In this document: piece after piece, positions 44,623 to 55,789 of the stretch
Position numbering within the stretch: the stretch's first letter is position 1
Layout: each line of letters begins with the position of its first letter
Assembly: GCA_958510825.1 (NCBI GenBank)
Contig: OY294044.1
Span: forward strand, 86,598,895-86,662,894
Direction of reading: 5' to 3'
Origin: Brachypterus glaber
Taxonomy: Eukaryota; Arthropoda; Insecta; Coleoptera; Kateretidae
DNA length: 64,000 bases
Position numbers and translations under genes: made by a program
The notes under the pieces: model-generated
What the model was told of the DNA's origin: nothing
Seen by the model: only the letters and a program-made list of their open reading frames with translations
The model's database searches: none

Positions 44623-45004
44623 CACAGCCACACAAAAAAAATTGATCTGGGGTTCTGACTACGTTTACAATAAGTTTTTTGGGTCACTAATTCTAAATAG
44701 CGGATCCAATATGGCGGATTAAATTTTCCGAAAAACTTTAAAAAATCTAATCTGTCATATTGGATCCGCCATTTTGAACGCTAACTTTTAAATTCTGACC
44801 TCGGATTCAGATTCAACTAACCCAAAATACGTAAGAATTGACTAGTCTGGTCTGCCGCACTCGAGATTTTTTTTTTTGAGGTCATGGCAAAATCCTGATG
44901 ATGTGATGGGGTCAAATAGACATCGGATTCAGATTCAGCGACCCCCAAAAACATATTGTAAACATGGTCAGACCCCAGATCAGAAAAAAAATTGTGTGGC
45001 TGTG
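44623..45004. mobile_element. 382-bp palindromic MITE
   Basis: The ends CACAGCCACACAA and TTGTGTGGCTGTG are inverted, followed inward by GATCTGGGGTTCTGAC/GTCAGACCCCAGATC and TTTACAATA/TATTGTAAAC. A second inverted pair lies inside (CGGATCCAATATGGCGGA against CATATTGGATCCGCC). No ORF. Confidence 0.85.
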
Positions 45005-46712
45005 AAATCAATAATGATTTGTTATTATTGTTATTTTTTTAATCATGAAACTCTTTAATTAACAAGTGCTTAATTAGTATAAGTGATCAAATGAACAACC
45101 CAGTTTAAATAGTTTTACCTTTTTCTGCAATATTTTTGTACAACAATTTTTTTACAAAGCACTACATTTGGATGACTATAAATCAAAAATTTCGTGTATA
45201 ATGAATGTGTACTGGCGTGAAAATTAAAAAATAAGTGGTGTTTAAATAAAATGAGATAGAACGTGAACACAAAACCAAGTGATAATGTGATGAACTCAAA
45301 AGCACAAAAATGTATCTACAAGCAGTGTGCACTCAGCAACCGGCAATCTTAATGTATATTACAACTTTCTTGTAAAATACTATTTTACAGACATTACCCA
45401 AATATTTTAATATTTTATAATAATTGTTTCGTAGACAATACCGTAACATTTATTTGAAATAACTAATATTAGATTATTTTAACTCAACATATCTTGTTGT
45501 ATAACAAATGGAATTTTAAATATATAATTCATGGGGATAATAACAAAACATGCTAGAGTTTTATGCAACTATTCATATTCAATACAACAACCTTATTTAA
45601 GAACCATAGTTTGTTTACTATATACTATATTATTGTTTAGGAAACGTTGTGTTATTGAATATAAATTGTTAACTCTGGCTCTATAAACCCAGCATATCGT
45701 GTTAGACCGATAACATGCTTGTTTATAATACATAATATCGTCTGTTTTAGTATTGTATAAAAATATAAAATATTCGTTATTTTAAACCAGTCTTACCATA
45801 TAGCCTAAGAAATAATGTATGGAAAATTTTAATACTTTTTTTTTTTTTCTATAAAAATACTAAGATACAAGAGCATTGTAGTATACATTACGAAAACCGG
45901 CTTCTGAATGTGGGTAAATGGTATAAAAAAGCGGTTAGAGCGGAAAACAAAAGCAAAGAAACAATAGTAATTAAATAGAGCCCGAAAACCAAAAAAACTA
46001 AACACAATCCCCAGCTGCCAGATGGGAGAGGGGCGGATGGAAACACCTTGATGAACGTGTCAGACACCATATTTTTAGCGCCCTCAAAATGTTTCCGGCA
46101 ACCAAGACAAGGTTAAAATAAAAATTATTTAAAATATCGATTTTTAGCAAAATACCTAAAAAGAGAATATGACTTACCGTTCTGTAAAAATCGATATTTT
46201 AATAATTCACTGTTCAAAACGATCTCGATTCAGTCAGATTAAAGATGAAAGTCCTTTACAAAACAATTTTGCACAACAATATTTCAAGAACGCAATGTTA
46301 TAGAAATTTAGGCCAAAGTTTTTTTACCACGTAAAAAATTTTTGGTTGGTCTCAATAACAAAGCGTTCTTGAAGCATCGTAGTTAATTTGTTTATTAACA
46401 TAGGACTAACAGCTTTGCACAGACTATACAAAATTCAGTAGTATGATAACTTTTTTATCGGATAGTGTACAAAAAGTAGTCCATACATTTTCTTTTAATA
46501 CCTTACTTTTTTTAAAAATTACAAATTCAGTTTGTTAAAATTACATGTGATATGTAAATTTTCGGTATTTTCTTCCTAAAATTTAGTTTCAGTCTAAACG
46601 TTTCTAATTTTACGAAGAAAATAAACATTTATTATTAACAATTTCACTGTATGAAATATGTAATTTTTTAAAAGTTCACGGTATAAAATGAAATTCTATT
46701 CACTAAGAAGTC
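45005..46712. other. Intron between the 50090 exon and the giant exon
   Basis: AT-rich. A comparatively GC-rich patch at 45888-46080 holds an open minus-strand frame of 60 codons that starts MVSDTFIKVF and has a hydrophobic core; I cannot assign it. Short inverted blocks (AAATATCGATTTTTA near 46133 and 46188) are also present. Confidence 0.5.
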
Positions 46713-46900
46713 GTTATCGTAGTAAATACTAATCGTTTTTTGTTTGTATGGAACCCCAAGAAAGTTTAGTTAACATTCACTGGTTGTTACAGTAATACTT
46801 AACGTTGTTATAGTTCTGTTTATTGTAACACCAGTGAATGTTAACTAAACTTTCGTGGGGTTACACATAAGCAAAAACGTTTAGTATTTACTACGGTTCG
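46713..46900. repeat. Inverted repeat / small MITE
   Basis: ATCGTAGTAAATACTAATCG and GGAACCCCAAGAAAGTTTAG at the left match, inverted, CTAAACTTTCGTGGGGTTAC and TTTAGTATTTACTACGGT at the right, with GTTAACATTCACTGG/CCAGTGAATGTTAAC next inward. Confidence 0.75.
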
Positions 46901-47467
46901 GTTTTACTCTCAGTTACTATCGTAACTCAACATTCCGATTTTTTTTTTATTTTATTAGTTTATTGACATACTTTAATTTTCATTCGGGATCCTATCTTGG
47001 TTGCCTCATTTTCTATCACGGAGAAATAAATTTTGATTCGATCGGTTGAAAATATAAAAAGAAACAAGAAAAATATTTTATATAACAAAATGGTTTTATA
47101 AATATTTTATAAAAAAATATTTCAATTTTGATTTATTTGCATTTTCGGCTCCACTACATTTGCGGTGCGCATTTAGCTGAATTTCTGGTTGTGGCATGAT
47201 CAGGGACCCAATTTAATGAGAATAGGGGTCCTGGCGCTATACTTTTTCCAAAAATTTTAGTTACAACTATTTTTTATGTACCCGTTACCAACTACGTTAA
47301 ATTGCGATAAAAAATGTATTACTGCTCTACAGAGAAAAGCGAAAAGGGATCTGAAGGGAAAAATGAGGTGTGTTTTCATAAAAGGATTACTGTTATGAAA
47401 AAATCCCCAATATTATTTTCCTTTTTACCAGTTTAGTTGAAATATCGCATAATATTTCTTATCTTAT

Positions 47468-48527
47468 ACAGAGTGTCTCAACGAAGCCGACTCGGTCGAT
47501 ATATAGTAAAGTATCCACTTTAGAGAAAAACTTTAAAGGGAAAAGTTGGATGGTTTTAAAAAAGGCACATTCTAAAAATATTTTGAAATATACAGGATGG
47601 CCCTCCTAGGCTGGGTAAAATCTGACTTATTTTTTTTAAAGAGAGTAGTATACTTTTTATTATGTCATCTTACTTGTCATAAAATACCTTTATTTTAAAA
47701 CCATATTATATGGGTCTATTGTTTATACTTTTTGAGATATAATTTATTTTTCGAAAAAATGCATTTTTAGTGATGAGATAAAACCTGCTTCAATTTCTTT
47801 ACTTTTCGTCAAAAATTAATAAAATGTTGAAAACTTATCTTAAAATGGTGTATTTAATTACTTTATGTACAAAAAATTAAATTTTTTATACAGGGCGTTC
47901 AAAATTAATTTTCAAACTTTTGGATTTTCAAACATAAAAAGCTCAATTTTTTTAAATGAAATGCTTTTTTTATTTTCTTATTAAATTTAAAATAAAATTC
48001 TACGTTTAATAATATAGCATTCCATTAAAAAAAATCAATTTTTTAAATGGTAGGCTAAATTTAATGAGCAAATAAAAAATATAGCATTCCATTAAAAAAA
48101 AAAAAAGTTTTTTATGTTTGAAAATCCAAAAGTTTGAATATTAATTTTGTACGCCCTGTATAAAATATTTATTTTTTTGTACATAAAGTAATTAGATACA
48201 TCCTTTTAAAATAAGCTTGCAAAATTTTATTAATTTTTAAAAAAAGTAAAGAAATTGAAGCAGGTTTTATCGCATCACTAAAAATGCATTTTTTCTCAAA
48301 AAAAATTATATCTCAAAAACTATAAACAATAGACCCATATAATGTAATATATATTAAAATAAAGGTATTTTTATGATAAGTAAGATGACATAATAAAAAA
48401 ATATACCATTCCATGTATCTTTCAAAATAATTTTTAAATGTGCCTTTTTTAAAACCCTTGAAAGTTTTTCTCTAAAGTGGATACTTTACTATATATCGAC
48501 CGAGTCGGCTTCGTTGAGACACCCTGT
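47468..48527. mobile_element. 1.06-kb fold-back element, TA-flanked
   Basis: TIRs carry GTGTCTCAACGAAGCCGACT at the left and its exact inverse at the right, preceded by ACAG/CTGT and flanked by TA. Arms continue through ATATATAGTAAAGTATCCAC, TTTTTCTCTAA and ATAGACCCATATAAT toward a turn near 48020. Related to Tc1/mariner-type MITEs by the TA ends; no transposase. Confidence 0.8.
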
Positions 48528-48652
48528 ATATTCTATTTGGTTTTGTAGTTTAGTTTTCTATGATAGAAATTCTATCATATTAGACATAGACATTTAAAGA
48601 ACGTATAAGAAATTTTAACTAAACTCACAAGGTTTCTTATTTATAGCTGGTA

Positions 48653-49130
48653 ATATTATATCGTTGTGTGACTGTCCAAACGTTGTATCTCCCAACAATC
48701 GATTTTCGGTTCATTGAACTAATCAACTCTGACATAATAACTGCTAACTGATACAAACTTCAATTTATTACTGGAATGCAATGTAACTTATAAATTAACT
48801 GCAATACGTAATTGAAGTTTGTACGAGTAATCCAGACGTAAGGTTAATAAAAGAGGCTTTACCTGGAAATAATTCAGGGAGTTTTAGTGCTGGTTTATTT
48901 GGTAGGGTTTAGGGCCGCAAATAAAAAACAATTTTGTGGCCTTGAACTCGAAAATGTTGGGAATTCGGTCTTCTTCATTTAAATGTAAAACGTTTTTTGT
49001 CCCAGAAAGCACCGACCTTGAGATATTTTGAAAAATTTGTTTTTTTGTTATATACAAAGTCGATTAGTGCAAGAAACCGAAAACCTATTTTTTGGAGATA
49101 CGAGGTTGAGAAAGTAACACGACGATATGT
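48653..49130. mobile_element. Probable MITE with degenerate TIRs
   Basis: TATATCGTTGTGTGACT…GTATCTCC…TTTTCGGTT at the left is inverted against AACCGAAAACC…GGAGATAC…AACACGACGATAT at the right; the arms are about 75 bp. A fragment of similar sequence lies near 7880-7960. Confidence 0.55.
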
Positions 49131-50089
49131 TGTGGGCTCAAGTGTAATAAGTCTAAAAAAATATTGAGGCAGTAACGCATTTTAAATACTATTATTAGCT
49201 AATTGTATTAAATTCTACTCTACACAAAATTTTGATAAGTGTACTTCTGTGATGAAAATGGAATGATTCTCACAACATTAAATACTTACATATTAAAGAA
49301 AATAATTAAAATTTATAGCGTCAGGTTTTTGGAAACAAGAAAACGTCAAAAAAAATCGCCCGAATAGCATTAAGTATTTTTTATACGAGACGATTTTTAT
49401 TTACGTCTAGGTACTAAGAAAGTTATTATTTTTTCCTTTTTGATATACTATCCCTTAAAAAAATAATTGTGTTCGACTTAAAATATTCCTTTTTTTTTGC
49501 TTAAATTGTTTTTATTTTGCGTTAGTAAAACAATTTTAACATATTTGTATTGCTTTTTTACGTTTCTCGACGTTTTATATCCAAAAAATAATTATTTCCG
49601 TCAAAAAAATGCTGTCTGTCGGTCTGTCTGTATCTGTCTCACTGTCTGTCTATGAAATTTTTGACCAAGATAACTCGAGAACACTTTGAGTTAAAGACTT
49701 CAAATTTGGATCATAAGTTGCTTATCCAAATATTTGGGATGGGATTTTGGTAAAAATTGGGGTGGGGTAAGGGGTCAAATGGGGGCAAAAACAATTTTTT
49801 TCAATTTTATTTTATTTTTTTTTGTTTTAAAATTAACTTCCTCTGAAAAAAAAATTTTAATTTTTTTTGTTGATATTTCTCCACAAATTATGAAAAATAC
49901 GACTAAGCAAAAAATGAAAATTTTAGGTCTATCACAATAGTTTCTCATTAAGAGAAAGTAAATAAAGGAAAATACCATTCTCAGACCCTATTTACGCCAC
50001 GTAGACAGCTCATGCCACTTCCATCTATTCTACACGTACGTTGTTAATAATAAACTCTTCAGAAAAATCATTAATTAACAAAACCCTAC
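49131..50089. other. Intron with a CTGTCTGTC repeat copy
   Basis: At 49610-49760 lies a further copy of the dispersed repeat: CTGTCTGTCGGTCTGTCTGT, then GATAACTCGAGAACACTTTG, 'agttaaagacttcaaattt' and ttgcttatccaa. The rest is AT-rich. The splice donor of the next exon is at 50089. Confidence 0.6.
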
Positions 50090-50350
50090 CTGTTGTTCGC
50101 TAAGCGCCTGGTCTCGATCGTGGGGCAAATATGTGGGGGCCATAGTGCTACGGAGATGCTGCTCGACCTGGACGATCTGCTGGCGAAGCTGCTGGACCTC
50201 CAGCTGGTAGTGCTCGACCTGGGCAATGGCTGTTTCGAGCTGGTGGCTTTGCTCCTTGATGCTGGTGTTTAGATCGTCTAGTTCTTTTAGAAGTTCCTCG
50301 GCTGTTTGGGTAACTCGGCTATCGCCGCCGACGCCGGAGCGGAAATGGAG
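50090..50350 (-). CDS. Msp300: Spectrin-repeat exon immediately upstream of the giant exon
   Basis: 261 bp, 87 codons, bounded by acceptor …GACTTTCCAG and donor GTAGGG, phase 0 at both ends. The peptide begins LHFRSGVGGDSR, then a long coiled coil (EELLKELDDLNTSIKEQSHQ, QLEVQQLRQQIVQVEQHLRS) and ends YLPHDRDQALSEQQ. It is clearly GC-richer than the introns. The heptads and the loop before the last helix fit a spectrin repeat of nesprin type. From here the transcript can join the giant exon (44076), the alternative exon (44340) or the downstream exon (11542), all in phase. Confidence 0.85.
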
Positions 50351-51111
50351 CTGGAAAGTCAGTGAATCGTAGTCACTTTTACGTATAAACCGACGGTTTT
50401 TCGCGTAAAAAAAAAGGTTTTTTGCATATAAAATGAATTTCCAGTAAAATAAATATATATTTTTTTCTAACGCAAGACTTAATTTTTACCTGTCCATTCT
50501 ACAGTAACTAGGTATTTTGAAAAAATATTTTAACAAGATTTTAGGTACTATCCAGTTTTTTTTTTAATACGTTGGACCTGCATATGCATATAAAAAAAAC
50601 TGTATTTATTTATTATATTTATAAAAAAAAACGATATTATAGATATAACTATACTACTCTGCCACCATAGCTTAAAATAACGTATTAGTCTTTATCATAG
50701 GAGGCCCTGAAAAACCAAAATTAGACAACTAGGGTCCCAGATTTTTTAAGTAAATGTTTAAGAACCCTGTAGATGCGCCTTCGCCAAAGTTGTAAATTAT
50801 TTTGCTTTCCCATTTTGAAAATTTTCAAAATTTCGGAAGGCCTTTTTTTAAAGTTAATTATGGAAAACAAAATTTAATTTATAAACTTTAAAAATATTAA
50901 ATAAAGTTCATAAAATACGCAATGCGGCATAAAAATAATATCTTTTGAATTAAATGAATTATAATTATTAGCGCTTTAAATAACATAAAATCACGAAACA
51001 TTCATTATAAATTATAATTATCTTTTTATCAATTTTAATTTAAAATTACTCTTTTAAAACTAATATAAATGAAGAAATTCTTGATCCTTACTCATATTGG
51101 AGTTGATTTAA
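50351..51111. other. Intron
   Basis: AT-rich; no exon or clear element seen. Confidence 0.5.
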
Positions 51112-51855
51112 ATAAACCACAGAAAAAATGTTATCTTTCCAAAATATAAATTTATTGTCTATTAAACAAACATTACAGCGACAATTGTTTCGACTTTTTT
51201 AACATAAAGTCATTTTCAAGCTACAAATAATGAAAAATTAGGTTGAAAGTGGTACAATTCCTTTTAGAAAAACTTACTTTTTAAATTTATAAACAAATTA
51301 ACACATTATTAGAAATGTCATACTGACCTTAACTATATTATTTTTATAAAATCTTAAAAATTTAAACAAAAAGAAAACTTGGTAACTATTTTATTCCAAT
51401 TACCAAGTTAAATATAAATTAATCTTTTTCTTTTTTATGTTTAACTGCTTTTTTTGCAGTTTAAAGATAATTCCTTTAGTCTGTTTGAAATATAGTTTGG
51501 ATTATTTTATGATAGTCCCAGATTTTTATTCAATTTTAAATTTTTAGATTTCATTAATATATTTTATTTTAACTTATTGTAGTTTTCTTTTTGTTTAAAT
51601 TTTTTAAGATTTTATAAAAATAATATAGTTAAGGTCAGTATACAATTCTAATAATGTGTACTCAAGTTAATTTGTTTATAAATTTAAAAAGTAAGTTTTT
51701 CTAAAAGGAATTGTACCATTTTCAACCTAATTTTTCATTATTTATAGCTTGAAAATGACTTTATGTTAAAAAAGTCGAAACAATTGTCGTTGTAATGTTT
51801 GTTTAATAGACAATAAATTTATATTTTGGAGAGATAACATTTTTTCTATGGTTTA
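51112..51855. mobile_element. 744-bp element with about 250-bp inverted arms
   Basis: TAAACCACAGAAAAAATGTTATC at the left is inverted near the right end (GATAACATTTTTTCTATGG). Matching inner blocks include TATTGTCTATTAAACAAACA, ACAATTGTTTCGACTTTTTT, AAAGTCATTTTCAAGCT and AAGGTCAGTATG. A unique AT-rich centre of about 240 bp lies at 51360-51600. Non-autonomous. Confidence 0.8.
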
Positions 51856-52413
51856 ATATAAATGAGATATAAATAAGTGCCTAATTTTCAGGGATGACGC
51901 TAGGGGAAGTAGGGGAGTGCGATCCATTTTGAGCTAAGAAAATCTTTTTTTTTTTTGGTGATTAACTTTTCGCTGGTATGCAATGAGAAAATCTCAATTT
52001 TGTATAAAAAGTTGGGAAAATCGCAATGTTGAGTAAACTTTTGGGAATATCTTTAGTTTGTATTTTTTTGCCCGCCCCCACCCTTCAAATCTAGCGACAT
52101 CACTAGCAGCGGAGGAAAATGGGAAAGTATTGCGTCAGTAAAAATTATTGATTTTTTTTTAATTTTTTTTTTAATTCCACGTTTTATGCAAAAAGCTGTC
52201 TTTCAGAAAGTAACTTTGTCAAAAAAAATGTTCCTACGATAACTGTAGAACTCTTGAAGATAGAGATTTTAAATTCTTATCGTTGGTTTTTCGCCACAGT
52301 GCTCGACTGAGATTATTTTTTGCAATTTTTTTTTTAACATTTTTTCCGATATTTTTTTTTTCACTTAAAAACAATTTTTTTAATTTTTTAGCAATTTTTT
52401 GTCGATATTTTAC
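51856..52413. other. Intron
   Basis: AT-rich with long T-runs; a minus-strand frame continuing from the exon beyond its donor (52234-52413) is read-through, not coding. Confidence 0.55.
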
Positions 52414-52626
52414 CTGTAGTTTCTCAACAGACAATGATATTTTTGTCTTTTGAATGTGAATGTCTCCAAGCATTTTTTCCCGGAGCGCATGTTGGTCCCT
52501 CAATGGTTTCTTTTTGTTCTGTTGAGAATCTAGAGCCGTTCTCGTTTTCTCTATCCAACCTCTTACGTCTTTCATCTTTTTCTCGCATTGTTCCCACTCT
52601 TCGGACGTTTCTTGTAATAACGCATT
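52414..52626 (-). CDS. Msp300: Spectrin-repeat exon
   Basis: 213 bp, 71 codons, acceptor TTTTTTTTAG and donor GTAAAATA, phase 0 at both ends. The peptide NALLQETSEEWEQCEKKMKD continues VRGWIEKTRTALDSQ and ends SLSVEKLQ. The two Trp residues at the helix-A position (EEW and RGW) are typical of spectrin repeats. A downstream in-frame extension is intronic because the GT at 52413 fits the phase of the next exon. Confidence 0.85.
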
Positions 52627-52824
52627 CTAAAAAAATATGATATAAAATCAATTATACCCCTATCAATTTCTAAAATATAGCGATTTAAAAATATTTCCAC
52701 CAGTCTATAAAAAATCTAGAAAGGGTCAGTTTCAGATTGTTTTATATATTGGTTCGAAATAATATACGTTTAAGGATGTAATTACATGGAAAAGTGTTAA
52801 AAGTTTGTATATTTTATAGCTTAC
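52627..52824. other. Short intron
   Basis: 198-bp intron between two spectrin exons, with GTAAGC donor and TTTAG acceptor. Confidence 0.8.
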
Positions 52825-52983
52825 CCTTTCTAAAATATGAGCCTCTACGTCAGTCTTGGTTTCCTCTGCCTCCTCCATTTTATGGGGAAGATCTCCAACG
52901 CTGGTTACACTAGCTATGTATTCTAATTCTTTCGCCATATCGCTAAGATTTTTCGTAGCTGCTTTGCAACTTTTAACAGCGTT
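52825..52983 (-). CDS. Msp300: Spectrin-repeat exon
   Basis: 159 bp, 53 codons, acceptor TTTATTTTTTTAG and donor GTAAGCTAT, phase 0 at both ends. The peptide starts NAVKSCKAATKNLSDMAKEL and ends ETKTDVEAHILER, a coiled-coil segment that joins NALLQETSEEW of the next exon. Its short length suggests it is part of a repeat split by introns. Confidence 0.85.
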
Positions 52984-52993
52984 CTAAAAAAAT

Positions 52994-53215
52994 AAAAGAA
53001 GTATAGGAGGAATTATTACTATTCGACGATTTTTAGTAGAGTACAGGTCTTAAACTGTTGCCATTATTTCATATCCATTTATAACAATTTTTTAATTATT
53101 CATTCATAAAAGAAGTATAGGAAGAATTATTACTATGCGACGATTTGTAGTAATTAAAGATCTTACACTGTTGCCGTTGTTCCATATTCATTTACACTGT
53201 TCCCGTTGTCTGATA
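52994..53215. repeat. Tandem duplication of about 114 bp in an intron
   Basis: AAAAGAAGTATAGGAGGAAT… at 52994 recurs as AAAAGAAGTATAGGAAGAAT at 53108, both followed by TTATTACTAT-CGACGATTT and ACTGTTGCC-TT-TTCATAT-CATTTA. Two diverged copies sit next to an exon acceptor. Confidence 0.75.
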
Positions 53216-53325
53216 ACAAAACGTCAAAGAAACTACAAAGTTAACTTGACAACAAGGCAGTGGGCTACCAACCTTGTATAGTTGGTAGTTGGATAAAGAA
53301 TGAAGCAGAATATAGGTATTATTAA

Positions 53326-53836
53326 AGGCGCTTTTTCACGGAGCAATTTGTACGCAAGTGTGGTGCTATGCAAGTTTGCTGCCAGATATAGCAAGAGGAC
53401 AATTGCACATTTATTTGCCTTTTCACGGAGCAAGTTTTACGCAAGTTTGGCGATATATTGCAAGTTAAACAGTGCTGCCAACCAGACAATTTTGACATGT
53501 GTCTGCGTTTGTTGACAAAAACATAACCTAGCATTGCTTTTTTAATGAAGTTTTTTTGTTAGACAGGCCGGCCTATTATTAATAATAATAATAATTATTA
53601 TGTGAAGTTGCTACTATATTAGTTAAAAGAAATCGCTTTGGTAACTTTTTTCCAGGTACCACTAAAATAACTATAAATCTTGCGTGAAAATCTTCAAAAA
53701 ATAGAACGTCCTAATAATTTGATGGCTTGAAAATAGCATCAAATTTGCCTGTAGGCATGCGCAGTGAATAAATCATTCTTGCAACAAAATTGCATAGCAC
53801 CAAAATTGAGTAGAAATTGCTCCGTGAAAGAAGCCT
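53326..53836. mobile_element. piggyBac-type MITE with TTAA flanks
   Basis: AGGCGCTTTTTCACGGAGCA at the left is inverted against TGCTCCGTGAAAGAAGCCT at the right; TTAA lies directly outside both ends (53322-53325 and 53837-53840). The TIRs extend about 65 bp. A second internal copy of the left-end sequence (CTTTTCACGGAGCAAG) begins near 53413. No transposase. Confidence 0.75.
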
Positions 53837-54175
53837 TTAAGGCGGCTTAATGAATAAAATTGGTTGGTATAACTGGAAAATTTATTTATTTATTTAATAC
53901 ATAAAAAATTACATATGGTATTTTACAATTTGCTCACTGTAGGCAAAAGCCCGTGTAGTGAGAAAAAAAAATAATAGTAATAATAATAATAAATATCTAA
54001 ATTAAGAACTACAACAATTATAGATACTTAAATTACAGTATATAAAATCTTAACAAAATAGAAAATTAATGGAAATAAAATAAATAAATGATAGTGTGTG
54101 TGTGTGTGTGCGCGCAAAAATGGAGAAAAGAGAGAGAGCGAGAAAGAGAGATATGGAAAGAGAAGGAAATGTTTA

Positions 54176-54646
54176 TTAGCTATCATTTTGAAATAAGGGT
54201 CTAATGCTATTTATATTTTGTTTAACGTATTTTTTTAACTCACGCTTTAATCTAAAACAATAGGGAATAGTTTTAATGCTAACTGGCAATAAGTTAAATA
54301 GTTTAGGTCCTAGATATAAAATAAACCTTTGGGAAAATGTCTTTGTACATAAAGGAACTGCTGACGACTGATTGGAAACTGATCTTGTTGTATGGGGTCT
54401 GGATCTTATATTGACAGTGTCGTTTTTAATAATAAAATTTAAGGTACTGTAGGCGTAAAGTTCACAAATGTCAAACAGTTCCAGTTCCTCATACAACAAA
54501 GCAGTGGGATGCGTTCGCTCTTTATTAAACAAAATTTTTAAAAGGGTATTTTGTGCGACCTGTAGACTTTGTAGGGTTGTTTTACATAACCCGCCCCATG
54601 CTGGAATGCAATACTTTAGTATAGATTCAGCCAAGGCATAATACAC
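54176..54646 (-). pseudogene. LINE ORF2 C-terminal part (frameshifted)
   Basis: Encodes the region after the reverse transcriptase palm (ALAESILKYCIPAWGG, FNKERTHPTALLYEELELFD) to the natural stop. It overlaps the upstream frame and is separated from it by a one-base shift around 54640, so the ORF is broken here. Confidence 0.8.
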
Positions 54647-55779
54647 ATATTTTGAATGTTAAGAAATGACCGAATTTGATAAAAAACGGGTATTAACCTT
54701 CTTAGCCTTTTGACCAGACCTTCCGCATGTTCTTTCCATTTCAAATGCCGATCAATCGTAACCCCTAGGTATTTCATTGTGTTTTCTCTTTCAATAAAAG
54801 GACAATCGCAGTTTAAATTTGCACAATTTTGTGTATGTATGTATATTTTGTTTTGAATTGGTTGATCGACATTTGTAACAGAGAAAGTAAGGAATCTGGT
54901 TTTGGAGAAGTTAAGGCTTAAACAGTTAATACTTAACCAGTCATAAATATTTTTTAGGCCATTTTTGGCAAATTCATATACTCTGTTCCAGGAGTTTCCC
55001 AGAAAGACCGCAACTGTATCATCCGCATAGGACAAAATTTTAACGTTTTTTATTGAAGTAAGCAATCCGTTAATATATATTAGAAAGAGAATTGGTCCTA
55101 AGACAGTTCCTTGCGGAATTCCTGTCATAATATTTAACGGATCACTTAATTCTCCCCCAATTTTGACACGCTGCGATCTCTCTTTAAGATAATCCTGAAA
55201 CAGTGAAAGCGCTATACCACGTATACCCAGAAGATTTAACTTTTTTAACAAAATTTTATGATCCACCGTGTCGAACGCCTTAGCTAAGTCCAAAAATATT
55301 GCAAGGCATTTTTTATTCTCGTTTATACCCTCCACTACTGTGTTGGTAAACTGCATAACAGCATGTTCTGTGCTTAGTCCATCCCTGAATCCAAATTGGT
55401 TTGGGTTAAGAATCTTATTTTTTGTTAAGTATTTGTTTAACCTTGTTTTGAGACATTGCTCAAATATTTTAGTAAATTGGTTTATAACCGAAATTGGCCT
55501 ATAGTTGGTAGCATTTGTTTTATCTCCCGCTTTGAATATTGGCGTTACAACATATTCCTTCCATTCAGTTGGAATTTTTCCGGTAGAAAAAGTAAGGTTT
55601 ATTATATAAACCAGTGGTTTCGTAAAAAACATATGCATTTTTTTGATAATAAATGTAGAAATCCCGTCTAGACCTGGCGATGAGTTATTTTTTAAATTTG
55701 AAATGGACAATATTACTTCATTTTCATCAACCGGAGTAATAAAAAAAGAGTCTTTTATCGCTTTATCAGCAGGCGCCAA
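54616..55779 (-). pseudogene. LINE reverse transcriptase domain
   Basis: 387 codons with the conserved RT blocks in order: NNSSPGLDGIS, NYRPISVINQFTKIFEQCL, FLDLAKAFDTVDHKILL, GIPQGTVLGPILFLIYING, YADDTVAVF (catalytic aspartates present) and MKYLGVTIDRHLKWKEH. It is separated from the endonuclease part by a one-base change in an A9 run (about 55800-55808). The first in-frame residue shown by translation is not a true start. Confidence 0.85.
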
Positions 55780-55789
55780 AATACCCCTT

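Noticed and set aside
46170..46195. Four-base micro-exon before a GTAAGT on the minus strand
   Set aside because: The GTAAGT and the upstream ACAG are part of a short inverted repeat (AAATATCGATTTTTA) and no coding frame is supported.
52234..52413. Extension of the spectrin exon through MKDVRG… to LSSRVLQLS
   Set aside because: The stretch beyond 52414 is low-complexity K/N sequence from AT-rich DNA and a good GT donor with matching phase lies at 52413.
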